The notes: generated from the letters alone by a model not told the origin. 64,000 nt of DNA from Ahrensia sp. (GCA_028817895.1 JAPPOQ010000015.1:142685-206684); one strand, 5' to 3'; shown: positions 39,051-48,311, counted from the stretch's first letter. Made by a program: numbers and translations.

Positions 39051-40067
39051 TCAAGCCACTTCGGTTTCTGTGGACGTCCGCCCACGGCTCTCACGCTCGC
39101 GTCCGGCGCGATATTCGCGGTAGGCAGCGACCAGCATATCGTCGTCGGAGTATCGAGCGTTCCAGCCAAGATCGCGCTCGGCCTTGGAGCAATCCAGAAT
39201 ACAGACCTCATCGGCGATGAGATATTGTTCCGGGTCCATGATGGGCAGATTGATCGCGTCAAACCCGTCCAGGACTTTCTTCACGGCCCAGGCTGGTGTT
39301 GGCAAAAGAACAGACTTGCTGTTGGCTTCCTCGATCAGGCGCCCCAAAAGCTTGCGCACGCTCGGCGGCTCGTCAGACCCAAGATTGTACGCCTGGTTGG
39401 GGAACCCTGCCTTCCAGGCCAGAAAAGCCGCGTGCGCACAATCATAAACCGAGATGAACTGATATGGATTGCGCCCCGAGCCGATCATCGGAACCGGCAG
39501 GTTCCAGTCCACCAGTTTGAACAGTTTCGACAGAATGCCAAGTCGCCCGGGGCCGATGATCAGCCGTGGACGAAATATGGTGATGTTGAAGCCCTTGTCG
39601 GCTCGCCAGAGCCTGGACAGGCGCTCGGATTCCAGTTTGCTGAGACCGTATTCGCCCAATGGAACGGCGGGATGATCTTCAAACATCGGCACCGTTTGGG
39701 TGTGCCCATAGATCATGTCTGTCGTGAACTGGACAAGATTGCGCGCTCCGGCCCGATGCATGGCCTTCAAGATATTTGCTGTGCCGAAGAAATTGACCGG
39801 AAAGAAGAAATCATGACGCTTCGCCTTGACAACGATCGGTGAAAGCATCTTCGCGGCAAGGTTGTAGACTGCATCTTCGGGCTGAATGTCGAGGCGGTCA
39901 AAATCACTCGTCTGGGTGATGTCGATCTTGACCCAGCGGCATCTGGCGTAGTGCGGGCAGTCGCCCTTCACAATGTCCGCGACCAGCACGTCTTCGCCAT
40001 AGTCAATGAGTTTCTTGGCCAATGCGCGACCAACAAAACCGTCACCGCCGAAAAGGATGTGCTTCAT
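39051..40067 (-). CDS. NAD-dependent epimerase/dehydratase
   Basis: 338 residues of the extended short-chain dehydrogenase group. The cofactor motif is GGDGFVGRALAKKLIDYGE. The catalytic tyrosine and lysine are in LGEYGLSKLESERLSRLW, with TTDMIYGHTQTVPMFEDHP before it and FRPRLIIGPGRLGILSKLF after it. It should epimerise, reduce or decarboxylate a nucleotide sugar or a similar polyol substrate. It overlaps the stop of the EamA gene by four bases and precedes the aminotransferase gene by 28. Confidence 0.85.
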   Translation of the reverse strand: MKHILFGGDGFVGRALAKKLIDYGEDVLVADIVKGDCPHYARCRWVKIDITQTSDFDRLDIQPEDAVYNLAAKMLSPIVVKAKRHDFFFPVNFFGTANILKAMHRAGARNLVQFTTDMIYGHTQTVPMFEDHPAVPLGEYGLSKLESERLSRLWRADKGFNITIFRPRLIIGPGRLGILSKLFKLVDWNLPVPMIGSGRNPYQFISVYDCAHAAFLAWKAGFPNQAYNLGSDEPPSVRKLLGRLIEEANSKSVLLPTPAWAVKKVLDGFDAINLPIMDPEQYLIADEVCILDCSKAERDLGWNARYSDDDMLVAAYREYRAGRERESRGRTSTETEVA

Positions 40068-40591
40068 TTGGCTGTACTTTCACGGATTTGATTGAGCGGT
40101 GGGACCGGATGTTTGGCAAGTCCGGCAACGTCATTGCGACCGACCTCCACACCATGGCCGCTGTGGGCGATCAGCAAGGCGCCAAGGCAGATCAGAGCGA
40201 TGCCGGCCACGCGCCAGGCGTTCAGGTCTTCTCCGAACAGTATCCAAGCCGCCACGGCTACCGCGACATAGGCCAGGCTCAAAAAGGGATAGGCGAAGGA
40301 TAGCTCGACCCTGGACAGCACGTATAGATGCGAAGCCATGGAGATGACGAACGTTACGAGGCCGAAAAACACCCAGGGGTGAAACACCACTTTGACGACC
40401 ATCATCGCTAGCGATGCGGCGGTTACAGGGCCATCGCCTGTGACCGGGCCGAGCGTCAACATGCCCTGTTTGAGCATCATCTGTGCTGCTGCATTGGTCA
40501 GCACGGTGAACAATATGAAAGGCAAATAAGCCAAGGCACAAACGACATCTCTGCTGGGTTTGATGAGGCAAATTGTGCCAAAGCCATTCAT
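40064..40591 (-). CDS. Small EamA/ArnE-like transporter
   Basis: 175 residues with four hydrophobic helices, the half-size plan of ArnE/ArnF and EmrE-type proteins. FVISMASHLYVLSRVELSFAYPFLSLAYVAVAVAAWILFGE is the recognisable EamA core. Such proteins dimerise and flip undecaprenyl-linked aminosugars or export small molecules. Being first in an operon with an epimerase and aminotransferase, flipping an amino-modified product is a reasonable guess. The first 20 residues before the hydrophobic region are unusual and the start may lie a little downstream. Confidence 0.75.
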   Translation of the reverse strand: MNGFGTICLIKPSRDVVCALAYLPFILFTVLTNAAAQMMLKQGMLTLGPVTGDGPVTAASLAMMVVKVVFHPWVFFGLVTFVISMASHLYVLSRVELSFAYPFLSLAYVAVAVAAWILFGEDLNAWRVAGIALICLGALLIAHSGHGVEVGRNDVAGLAKHPVPPLNQIRESTAK

Positions 40592-40665
40592 ATTCGGTTG
40601 AAGATGTTGGTAAACAAGCCGCCAACACGCCGGTGCAGCCTTCCTTGACGGATCGCGTCATCGCG

Positions 40666-40678
40666 ATGTCGCAATTGA
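40666..40678 (+). promoter_or_regulatory. Candidate GlxA/ArgR-type regulator site upstream of the dimethylglycine dehydrogenase
   Basis: ATGTCGCAATTGA lies 82 bases before the dehydrogenase start. The same 13 bases occur, on the other strand, between the folate methyltransferase gene and metF (52684-52696), and ATGTCGCAA occurs upstream of the GlxA-type regulator gene. TGTCGC is the half-site of the related Pseudomonas ArgR regulator. Regulation is inferred. Confidence 0.5.
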
Positions 40679-40759
40679 AAAGGGCTGCAACTATGCTGCC
40701 GATATGGTGCGGCAAAGGGTCGGGTGAGTTTCCCGCCATCCAAAAACAGGAACGGTTCC

Positions 40760-43270
40760 ATGCAGCAGAAAGCGCGCGCGGTCGTCATCGGAGGAGGCGT
40801 GGTCGGGGTTTCCACGCTTTATCATCTGGCAAAGAAGGGATGGACGGACAGCGTCCTTCTGGAGCGCAAGGAACTCACCTCAGGCTCGACATGGCATGCG
40901 GCTGGTCTGCTGCCGCTGTTCAACATGTCCTACTCGGTCGGGCAGATCCACAAATATTCGGTCCAGTTCTACCAGGACCTTGCGGAAGAAACCGGCATGG
41001 ATACGGGCATTCGTATCGTGTCCAATGTCCGGCTGGCGCGTTCCCAGACCCGCTGGGATGAGTATGAATATTACATGGGAATTGCCGAGACGATCGGTAT
41101 CAATGTGCGTCGCATCACCAATGAGGAGATCAAGGAACGCTGGCCCTATGTGAATACGGACAGGCTGATGGGCGGCATTGAACACCCCGATGACGGCTAT
41201 GTGCAACCCGCTGACCTGACGCAGGCACTGGCTAAAGTTGCCCGCGACCGCGGCGCCAAGATTCACCGTAACACTGTGGTGACGGCGATTGACCAACAGG
41301 CGGATGGATCATGGATCGTGCGCACCGATAAGGGTGATATCGCTTGCGAGCACGTCATTTCCTGCACCGGCAACTTTGCCCGCAAGACGGGCGAAATGGT
41401 GGGGCTGGACGTTCCGGTCATCCCGGTTGAGCATCAATATATCGTCACGGAAGCGCATCCCGAGATCCAGAAATTCCGGGCCGAGGGCGGACCAGAACTC
41501 TGCGTGCTGCGCGAGAGCGACAGCGCGTGGTATATGCGCGAAGAGGCGGGCGGGCTCATCCTCGGACCCTATGAGCGCGGCGCGCCATGTTGTTATGTTG
41601 ATGGACCGGATGACGACAGCGAGTATGAGCTGTTTCAGGAAGATCTCGACCGTCTCGACATTCACATCGAAACCGCCTGCGAGCGCGTGCCCTATTTTGC
41701 CGAAGCGGGCATCAAGAAGGTCTACAATGGCGCCATCGCCTATACGCCCGATGGAAATCCGATCATTGGCCCGGCACCGGGGCTTAAAGGCTTCTGGCTC
41801 AATGAGGGGCATTCCTTTGGCGTGACCGCCGCTGGCGGTGCAGGATGGCAATTGGCGGAATGGATTGTCGATGGCGAACCGACCATCGACATGATGGGGG
41901 TCGATCCGCGCCGTTACGGACCTTACGCAACGCGCGGTTATCTGCGTGAAAAGAACGAAGAAGCCTATGCCAACGTCTTCACGCTGCATTTTCCCGACGA
42001 AGAGCGGCCTGCCGCCCGTCCGTTGAAAACGACACCGTCCTACGAACGCCAGAAAGCGTTGGGTGCCGTGTTTGGCTCGGTCTATGGCTGGGAACGCGCC
42101 AACTGGTATGCGCCGGAAGGTTATGAACTGCCCGAAAGCGAGCGCGGTGTTGGCGCTGATGTCTATGTCAATGAAAACCATGCGCCTGCCGACCACACGG
42201 GACGGGTTCGCGAAAAATGGTCCTTCCGTCGCTCGAACTATTTTGAGCATGTCGGCAATGAGGTGAAAGCCGTTACCGAAAGCTGCGGCCTGCTCGATAT
42301 GAGCGCCTTTGCCAAGATGGAGGTTTCCGGACCCGGCGCGCGCGTTTGGCTCAACAGCATCTTCGCCAACAACATCCCCAAGAAGCGAGGCAGGGTGGCT
42401 CTTTGCCATTTGTTGACGCCATTCGGCGGCGTGAAGAGTGAATTCACCGTCTATGAATGGGCGCCGGGGAAATTCTATCTCGTATCCGCTGGCGCCTATG
42501 AGGCGCATGACCATGACGTGTTGTTTCGCCATCTGCCGGATGATGGGTCTGTGACGCTTCAGCCCATCACACAGCAACATGGTGTTTTGGTGCTCGCCGG
42601 TCCCAATGCCCGCAAGGTGCTCTCCAAATTGACGGACGCGAAGCTCGACAATGCGCATTTCCCATGGCTTTCGGGTCAGAAGGTTTCCGTTGGCACGGCG
42701 ATGGCCCATGCCTTGCGCGTGAACTTTGTTGGCGAACTGGGCTGGGAACTGCACCACCCGATTGAACAGCAAAATGCGATCTGGGATGCGGTGATGGAAG
42801 CCGGTGCGGAGTTCGGTATCAGACCTTTCGGTATCCGCGCCATGACAGCGATGGCCATCGAGAAAAGCTACCGTCTTATCCCGCGCGAGCTTTCCATCGA
42901 ATATTCCGCTTATGAGTCAGCGCTGGACCGCTTCATCAAGCTCGATAAGGAGTTTGTTGGCAAGGACGCGCTCGTGAAGCGGCATGAAGCCGGAGACAAT
43001 TGGAAATTCGTCACGTTGGAAGTACATGGCGTCACGGATGCCGATGCGCGCGGCTCTGAAGCCATCTATAGCGGGGATCAGTTGGTCGGGCGCGCAACGC
43101 ATGGCGGCTATGGTTATCGTATTGGCAAATCCCTCGCGCTCGCCATGGTGAAGCCGGAATACGCCGAAAGTGATCTGGAGATCCGCATTCTGGGCAGGCG
43201 CTACAAGGCGACCGTGATTGCAGAAAGCCCGTTTGATCCGACCAATGAAAGGTTGCGCGCGGACGGGTAG
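40760..43270 (+). CDS. Dimethylglycine/sarcosine dehydrogenase-type FAD enzyme with folate domain
   Basis: 836 residues. The N-terminal half is a DAO-type FAD domain: VVIGGGVVGVSTLYHLAKKGW, then TSGSTWHAAGLLPLF whose histidine is the covalent FAD site in mammalian dimethylglycine dehydrogenase, and FGVTAAGGAGWQLAEWIVDG closing it. The C-terminal half is a GcvT-like tetrahydrofolate-binding domain (ESCGLLDMSAFAKMEVSGPG, then VNFVGELGWELHHPIEQQ). It would demethylate dimethylglycine or sarcosine and pass the one-carbon unit to tetrahydrofolate as methylene-THF. It fits directly downstream of a betaine demethylase encoded 7-20 kb to the right. ATG 40760 starts at the FAD motif. Confidence 0.88.
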   Translation: MQQKARAVVIGGGVVGVSTLYHLAKKGWTDSVLLERKELTSGSTWHAAGLLPLFNMSYSVGQIHKYSVQFYQDLAEETGMDTGIRIVSNVRLARSQTRWDEYEYYMGIAETIGINVRRITNEEIKERWPYVNTDRLMGGIEHPDDGYVQPADLTQALAKVARDRGAKIHRNTVVTAIDQQADGSWIVRTDKGDIACEHVISCTGNFARKTGEMVGLDVPVIPVEHQYIVTEAHPEIQKFRAEGGPELCVLRESDSAWYMREEAGGLILGPYERGAPCCYVDGPDDDSEYELFQEDLDRLDIHIETACERVPYFAEAGIKKVYNGAIAYTPDGNPIIGPAPGLKGFWLNEGHSFGVTAAGGAGWQLAEWIVDGEPTIDMMGVDPRRYGPYATRGYLREKNEEAYANVFTLHFPDEERPAARPLKTTPSYERQKALGAVFGSVYGWERANWYAPEGYELPESERGVGADVYVNENHAPADHTGRVREKWSFRRSNYFEHVGNEVKAVTESCGLLDMSAFAKMEVSGPGARVWLNSIFANNIPKKRGRVALCHLLTPFGGVKSEFTVYEWAPGKFYLVSAGAYEAHDHDVLFRHLPDDGSVTLQPITQQHGVLVLAGPNARKVLSKLTDAKLDNAHFPWLSGQKVSVGTAMAHALRVNFVGELGWELHHPIEQQNAIWDAVMEAGAEFGIRPFGIRAMTAMAIEKSYRLIPRELSIEYSAYESALDRFIKLDKEFVGKDALVKRHEAGDNWKFVTLEVHGVTDADARGSEAIYSGDQLVGRATHGGYGYRIGKSLALAMVKPEYAESDLEIRILGRRYKATVIAESPFDPTNERLRADG

Positions 43271-43358
43271 GTGCCAGTCTTTATCGTGCCACAAACGATT
43301 AACGAAAAAGAGCGCACTCCCATGTGCCATATTGCACTTTGCCGCTCTCTCAATACAA

Positions 43359-43364
43359 TATAAT
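43359..43364 (+). promoter_or_regulatory. TATAAT -10 box of the AT-rich cassette
   Basis: A perfect TATAAT sits in AT-rich DNA 35 bases before the TTG at 43399. No convincing -35 with 17-base spacing was found (TTGCAC is 21 bases away). If used, transcription starts downstream of the GTG at 43324, which argues for the TTG as first codon of the peptidase. Confidence 0.45.
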
Positions 43365-43398
43365 CCAATCCAAAATCCCCGTACACGAACTCGAACCA

Positions 43399-43992
43399 TT
43401 GAACACTTCAACGCACGCGTCCAAAAGCAACCCAATTAAATTCGCACCGCCGGAGAAACTCAACGCGGACCGTGGCGATATAAAGCGAATTGCAGAGACT
43501 GTTAGGTCTCACTTCAATTTCGACAAACCCGCCAATCTACAGGACCTAACGAGAATGTTAGGAGGGACAATCAATAGGAAAAATTTCTGGATATCGGACA
43601 ACATACATCTTGACGCGATTGTCGTTCGGCAGCCAAAAGATTTTACTATTTATATCTCTGAAACATCCTCTCGATATGTCAATAACTTCACCATTGCTCA
43701 TGAGTTGGGTCACTATTTCTTGCACTATCTACGCGGAAATTTGGAAAGCCGAAATACTGAAGCCGGTCCACAATTGAAACCAATGGTTGCTACACGCAGT
43801 GGAAATGATGAGATTGAGAAACAAGCAAATATATTCGCATGGGAATTATTGGTCCCGGATTCGCTCATTGAGAATCATAGGCCCCGGTCAATCGAAGAAT
43901 GTGTAATTGTTGCAGAAAAACTTGACGTAGAGCCGTATTTTGTGAGAGAAAAGGCAATAGAACTTGGCTTTATGTCCGAAGTCGATAAATGA
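43399..43992 (+). CDS. ImmA/IrrE-family zinc metallopeptidase
   Basis: 197 residues from the TTG at 43399 (a GTG at 43324 would give 222). The zinc motif HELGH, in VNNFTIAHELGHYFLHYL, lies about residue 101 from the TTG. The downstream ligand helix is DEIEKQANIFAWELLVPDSL, the usual ImmA/IrrE order. Such peptidases cleave repressors in mobile elements or stress responses. No XRE repressor gene accompanies it; its partner is the cyclase-like gene, overlapping by ATGA. Base composition is far more AT-rich than in the flanking genes, indicating horizontal acquisition. Confidence 0.83.
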   Translation: MNTSTHASKSNPIKFAPPEKLNADRGDIKRIAETVRSHFNFDKPANLQDLTRMLGGTINRKNFWISDNIHLDAIVVRQPKDFTIYISETSSRYVNNFTIAHELGHYFLHYLRGNLESRNTEAGPQLKPMVATRSGNDEIEKQANIFAWELLVPDSLIENHRPRSIEECVIVAEKLDVEPYFVREKAIELGFMSEVDK

Positions 43993-45161
43993 ATCAAAAA
44001 GGCGAAGGTTTATCCTATAAAGAACGGGTAGATAGGCTTCCAGAATCTTTAAGGCCGAGGTATCGGCTATTTTTCAGCGTAGATCTGGTTGGATCCACGC
44101 GGCTCAAACAGTTAAAAATATACCCATTGTCCGATGTAACGGAAGACGAAGCAGGGGAAAGGTCTGGAGAGTACTTTTCCAAGGCATTCCCAAATTTTGA
44201 CTGGTTTTCTCAGACTGATGCCTTCTTTCGCGAGTTCTGGCTGGTTTTTCGCACGTTTTATAGGGATTTGAATGAATCGGATATCCCGTCAGGATCGATA
44301 GAGTTGTGGAAAACGGCTGGCGATGAAGTCATTTTCAGTGTGTCAATTAGTTCCAGAAACTCTGTTCCAATTTTGTTGATGGCATTCGCTCAATCAATTC
44401 GTATGTACGAACAATTGATGTCGGGAGAGAAGCCCACCGATGATCGGTCATTTTCTGAGCATAGGTCGTTTGATGCACTTCAGAGTACGTTAAGTACTTT
44501 CGGGCGATCACAGGCGGTTTCTCTCACAGGAACTGTTTGGTCAGCCGGATTGCCTTTTACCAATCGCGAGCTGTTACTGGTAAAAGATGATGAATTTCGA
44601 AGTGCCAAGCATCCGCAAATAGATCGACTTGTTCAAAGTTTTGACGATCTAAATGAATATTATTCACGTGATGAAGACGACAACAAATCTGGCGCCATTG
44701 AGTATATTGGTCCGACGGTGGATATCGGATTTCGTATCTGCCAATTTTCGAAGCCCAAGCGTCTAATTATGTCATTAGAAGTTACATATATGTTGACGAT
44801 GGACGCAAACAATCGAGAAAAGCTCGACCATAAGAATATTTCGGTCAATTTTTTTGGTCGACATGAACTTAAAGGCGTTCTAGGTGGGGCGAGATATCCA
44901 ATATTCGGTTTAGACATCTCTGAAGACAAAGATTTTGTTAGATTGGAGAACCGTTTTAGTGGTCATGAAGGATTGAGTTATCGTGATGTTGCCAAGTATT
45001 GTGAGCTATATTTTGGCAAATATGGGGCATACATTCAAGAGCCAACCATGATAACGAAAGGGGTTCTGCCGGAGAACATGCTCGAGAGGTTGGAACTGCT
45101 GCACGAGATCATCAAAGCTGAGAAGGAGAGGTACAATTCCAAACTGAATTTGAGAACTTAG
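43989..45161 (+). CDS. Class III nucleotidyl-cyclase-like protein
   Basis: 390 residues. Motifs of class III cyclases are in order: FFSVDLVGSTRLK with metal aspartate D32, WKTAGDEVIFSV with the second metal aspartate D112, and GPTVDIGFRI where R249 keeps the transition-state arginine spacing but the usual Asn is Asp245. RHELKGVLGGARYPIFGL resembles the closing LKGv segment. No membrane helix, GAF, HAMP or other sensor domain is seen. It would make a cyclic mononucleotide; the base cannot be deduced. It is coupled to the metallopeptidase (ATG 43989 inside TGA) and AT-rich (22-23 G+C in two sampled 60-base stretches). Pycsar-type cyclases are the closest known analogy. Confidence 0.65.
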   Translation: MNQKGEGLSYKERVDRLPESLRPRYRLFFSVDLVGSTRLKQLKIYPLSDVTEDEAGERSGEYFSKAFPNFDWFSQTDAFFREFWLVFRTFYRDLNESDIPSGSIELWKTAGDEVIFSVSISSRNSVPILLMAFAQSIRMYEQLMSGEKPTDDRSFSEHRSFDALQSTLSTFGRSQAVSLTGTVWSAGLPFTNRELLLVKDDEFRSAKHPQIDRLVQSFDDLNEYYSRDEDDNKSGAIEYIGPTVDIGFRICQFSKPKRLIMSLEVTYMLTMDANNREKLDHKNISVNFFGRHELKGVLGGARYPIFGLDISEDKDFVRLENRFSGHEGLSYRDVAKYCELYFGKYGAYIQEPTMITKGVLPENMLERLELLHEIIKAEKERYNSKLNLRT

Positions 45162-45170
45162 CAAAATCAC

Positions 45171-46205
45171 TCACGCTGCCAGTTCCGCTTCGCGACCGGC
45201 GCGTTCCTGCTGCGGGCTTTTGCCGTAGAGTTCGCGGTAGCATTTGGAAAAATGCGAGGCTGAAACAAAACCGCACGCCACGGCGACTTCTACCACCGGC
45301 AGGGAGGATTGCAGCAGTAAATGCCGCGCCCGGTCGAGCCGGATTTCCAGATAGTAGCGGGCCGGAGAGCGGCCCATATGCTGGCGGAAGAGGCGCTCTA
45401 TCTGGCGTCGCGAAAGCCCCGCATAGTTGGCGATCTCCACCAGGGTCAGCGGTTCGGAGAGGTTCGCCTCCATCATCTCGATGATCGACAGGATACGGGC
45501 ATTTTGTACGCCGAGACGGGCGCGCAGGGGCAGACGCTGGCGGTCATGCGGACCGCGCACCCGGTCAGTCAGAGCCTGTTCACATATCGCGTTGATCAGG
45601 TTGTCGTCATGATCCTCTGCGATCAGCGAAAGCATCATGTCGAGCGCTGCCGTGCCGCCCGCGCAGGTGTAAACATTTGAATCAACTTCAAAAAGGTCGG
45701 CATAGACATCGGCCTTCGGAAAAGCTTCCTGAAATCCTGGCAGATTTTCCCAGTGGATCGCGCAGCGGCGACCCGACAACAGACCGGCTTTTGCCAAGAC
45801 GTACGCGCCAGTACACAAACCACCAACGGCGACACCACGATGATATTCCTCACGCACCCAGCCCTGGACGGATTTGTTGTCGAATTTTTCGACATTCACG
45901 CCGGAGCAGACGAAGAGCATGGAAGGGCGGTCCTTGCCGGAGAGCATGCGCCGTTCGTCCGCAAGCGACGTGTCGACATCCACGCGCACACCATTCGAGG
46001 CATAAACCGGTTGCCCGTTCTGCGATGCCAATCGCCAGATATAGCTTTCATATGTCAGCATGCGGTTGGCCAGACGCAGTGTCTCGATGGCCGTCGCAAA
46101 TGCGATCATGGAAAAATCCGGCACTAAAAAGAATACGAAACTGCGCTTCACGTCGCGACCGCGCGTCGGAATGGTGCGGCGAAGAGGTTCGCCTTCCTCC
46201 GTCAT
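45171..46205 (-). CDS. GlxA-family AraC-type regulator (GbdR/ArgR-like)
   Basis: 344 residues. A DJ-1/PfpI-like amidotransferase-fold domain comes first (FVFFLVPDFSMIAFATAIETLRLANRM, then GGLCTGAYVLAKAGLLSGRRCAIHWEN with a cysteine at the nucleophile-elbow position). The AraC DNA-binding domain follows: VEIANYAGLSRRQIERLFRQHMGRSPARYYLEIRLDRARHLL, then VAVACGFVSASHFSKCYRELYG. Members include GbdR and ArgR, which activate betaine and arginine catabolism. It is convergent to the dimethylglycine dehydrogenase gene, with only the AT-rich cassette between. It probably controls the methyl-group catabolism genes. ATG 46205 is preferred to a GTG one codon earlier. Confidence 0.87.
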   Translation of the reverse strand: MTEEGEPLRRTIPTRGRDVKRSFVFFLVPDFSMIAFATAIETLRLANRMLTYESYIWRLASQNGQPVYASNGVRVDVDTSLADERRMLSGKDRPSMLFVCSGVNVEKFDNKSVQGWVREEYHRGVAVGGLCTGAYVLAKAGLLSGRRCAIHWENLPGFQEAFPKADVYADLFEVDSNVYTCAGGTAALDMMLSLIAEDHDDNLINAICEQALTDRVRGPHDRQRLPLRARLGVQNARILSIIEMMEANLSEPLTLVEIANYAGLSRRQIERLFRQHMGRSPARYYLEIRLDRARHLLLQSSLPVVEVAVACGFVSASHFSKCYRELYGKSPQQERAGREAELAA

Positions 46206-46259
46206 CACATAGCCCCTGTGCCGTCTTTATACGATGGATGTTTTTAGCATGGAGTGGTC

Positions 46260-46277
46260 ATGTCGCAAAGAGGACAT
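46260..46277. promoter_or_regulatory. ATGTC/GACAT inverted repeat upstream of the GlxA-type regulator
   Basis: ATGTC-GCAAAGAG-GACAT, perfect 5-base arms, 55 bases upstream of the regulator start. It contains the TGTCGCAA string shared with two other sites in the cluster, suggesting autoregulation. Confidence 0.45.
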
Positions 46278-46316
46278 CTGTTGTAGCTTTTGCGAAGCGT
46301 TAACGCGCGGCAGCGG

Positions 46317-47651
46317 TCAATGCAGATCGGCCAATCCGGCAATTGCAGCGGAGGATCCGGCGATTGGGCGGCGCAGCGCAATCAAGCGCCTGGCTTCGCC
46401 GCCCCGGCCTTGCCGCAGCATGGTGGCCGCCAGGGAATAGTCGATAAGATCACGCTGCGCGCGGCTGCCTCCGATGCGCGCATGATCTCGGGCGGCCTTG
46501 GCCAATTGTGCTTCGGCGTTTGCCCATTCCCTCTTGGCCAATGCGCGGAAGGCTTCGGCCAGATCACGCACCACGTCGGCGGCTGGGCCGCGCGCGTCGC
46601 TGATGATCCTGGCCAGTCTTTCCCCCTGACCGGCCATGGCATGTGCGAGCGCGGCATGAACATCGGCAAAGCCCAGGCCCGGCTTTGGAAAGGCGTTGGC
46701 CGCGTAGTCGCTGATGGCGGCCCATCGCTGCGGGGAGACTTCGACCCCGGCGAGTTCAGCACGATGGAGGATCGAGGCCGTATCGGTGACGATGTTCAGC
46801 GCGGGGCCGGAGGCATGTGCCGGGTCGACATCGGCCTCAACCACCGCCCACATGGTGGCCTCATCCCCCTGTGCGAGAGCCCACAATGCGGTGTGCCAGG
46901 ATAAATGAGTGTGCATGAAGCCGACGCGGCTGTAGCCTTGCATCCAGTCGCGCAGATAGTCATATCCGGCCTGTGTATCTCCCGTTTCATAGTACAAATG
47001 CGACCGGTAATGCGCGCCATTGGCACTGGTTGGTCGTTTCGCGATCGACGCTTCGATGGATCGTTCCGCCCGGCCGTGCTGACCCGCCTCCATCTGAGAG
47101 AAGGAATGTGCACCGAGATACCACCAATCTTCGCCATAATGGGGCGCAAGAGCCGATGAGAAGGCGAGCATTTCGGCTTCCCGGCCAGGCTGCCCGGAAA
47201 AGCCGATCAGTCCGAACACGCCCATGCAGGTCTGCGCCAGCATGGCATCGCGCGGATAGTCCAGAAGGTGCTCGCGGATCTTCGGCAGGGCCGCTCCGCC
47301 CTTTCCGGTCAGAATCAGAGCCGACAGTTCAACATTGGTGGTCTCCCAATCCGAGAGACCGGTTGCGGATTTTGCCTTGTCGAGATGGAGGTTGATCGCG
47401 TCGCGATTGGCAAAAAGCTGGTGGTAGCGGGCCGCACCAATATGGGCGAGCGCAAAGTCTGGATCGTGCTTCAGCGCCGTCTCAAAGCCCTCCTGAATAC
47501 CTTCTTCCGCGGCCAGAAATCGATCAACTGCCTCGACGTAAGCGTCTCTGGCTGCGCTCGATTGCGTCGAAAGCGAATATCCGTATCGGTCTTTGAGCAT
47601 GCATGCCTCTGTTTGAGCCGCGATCAGTCGCTGCGACCGCCGTTCCGGCAT
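46317..47651 (-). CDS. Tetratricopeptide-repeat protein
   Basis: 444 residues, all-helical with TPR-like units such as ALKHDPDFALAHIGAARYHQLFANRDAI and ALAHAMAGQGERLARIISD. A segment LKDRYGYSLSTQSSAARDAYVEAVDRFLA opens the conserved part, as in TPR proteins of unknown function found in many alphaproteobacteria. AAGGAGA about 12 bases before the ATG at 47651 supports this start; MLKDRYG at 47600 is the alternative. It is cytosolic with no catalytic motif. It may belong to the betaine cluster by position only. Confidence 0.75.
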   Translation of the reverse strand: MPERRSQRLIAAQTEACMLKDRYGYSLSTQSSAARDAYVEAVDRFLAAEEGIQEGFETALKHDPDFALAHIGAARYHQLFANRDAINLHLDKAKSATGLSDWETTNVELSALILTGKGGAALPKIREHLLDYPRDAMLAQTCMGVFGLIGFSGQPGREAEMLAFSSALAPHYGEDWWYLGAHSFSQMEAGQHGRAERSIEASIAKRPTSANGAHYRSHLYYETGDTQAGYDYLRDWMQGYSRVGFMHTHLSWHTALWALAQGDEATMWAVVEADVDPAHASGPALNIVTDTASILHRAELAGVEVSPQRWAAISDYAANAFPKPGLGFADVHAALAHAMAGQGERLARIISDARGPAADVVRDLAEAFRALAKREWANAEAQLAKAARDHARIGGSRAQRDLIDYSLAATMLRQGRGGEARRLIALRRPIAGSSAAIAGLADLH

Positions 47652-47843
47652 GTCACAACGATCTCCTTTTGACAAATGCGTCGATTGCGCCTACGAGCCG
47701 CCTCCGGTAGAAGACACCTGCCGCCCGCGGCGCAAGCCATGGCGAAGTCTTCAAGCGAATTTTCTCATCAGCCTTTTTCCGTTTCGGATGCAGCGCTGGC
47801 AATGCGGGCCCCACCGTTCCTTTGCGTCCTGAAAACGAGAGGC

Positions 47844-48311
47844 ATGAGAACAATGCAACCACAACTGCCAGCGCAATCAGCGCTCAAAACGCAGGCCAAG
47901 CGGCTGCGCGCAGCGCTTGCTGCGCAAGGTCAACCCATGAGTCACGCGCAATCACTTGAGGTGCTCGCACGCCAGCACGGGTTTAGAAACTGGAACACGC
48001 TCAGCGCTGCGGCGTCACAACATGCGTCGCAATCGACCGTTTCTCCCAGTGTGAACTGGGTTCCGGGTGCACGCATCAGCGGGCACTATCTTGGAAACCC
48101 GTTTGAGGGCGAAGTTTTCGGCGTCGATAAATTGCGAGGTGGCCGGTTTCGACTGACCATCCGCTTCGATGAACCGGTCGACGTGGTGGGATTTTCCTCC
48201 TTCAGCGCTTTGCGGCAAAGGATATCGGTTGTGGTAACCGCTGATGGATTGTCGCCCAAGCGACGGTCGGACGGTACGCCGCATCTGCGCATCGATCACA
48301 ACGAAGATTAA
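47844..48311 (+). CDS. Glyoxalase-superfamily-like small protein
   Basis: 155 residues. The first part (LKTQAKRLRAALAAQGQPMSHAQSLEVLARQHGFRNWNTLSAAA) is a helical domain seen at the start of the 'glyoxalase superfamily' small proteins of alphaproteobacteria. The second part (VNWVPGARISGHYLGNPFEGEVFGVDKL) is beta-rich. No enzymatic residues can be identified. GAGAGG before the ATG at 47844 supports the start. A strong hairpin follows the stop. The family assignment is moderate and the role is unknown. Confidence 0.62.
   Translation: MRTMQPQLPAQSALKTQAKRLRAALAAQGQPMSHAQSLEVLARQHGFRNWNTLSAAASQHASQSTVSPSVNWVPGARISGHYLGNPFEGEVFGVDKLRGGRFRLTIRFDEPVDVVGFSSFSALRQRISVVVTADGLSPKRRSDGTPHLRIDHNED

Noticed and set aside
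37517..40591. Hopanoid side-chain (HpnO/HpnA-like) operon
   Set aside because: Aminotransferase and epimerase classes fit loosely, but no squalene-hopene cyclase or other hpn genes are present, so the assignment is not supported.
41309..42772. Long antisense frame (487 codons) inside the dimethylglycine dehydrogenase gene
   Set aside because: It has no domain, no ribosome site, and lies wholly opposite a strongly conserved enzyme; a high-G+C shadow.
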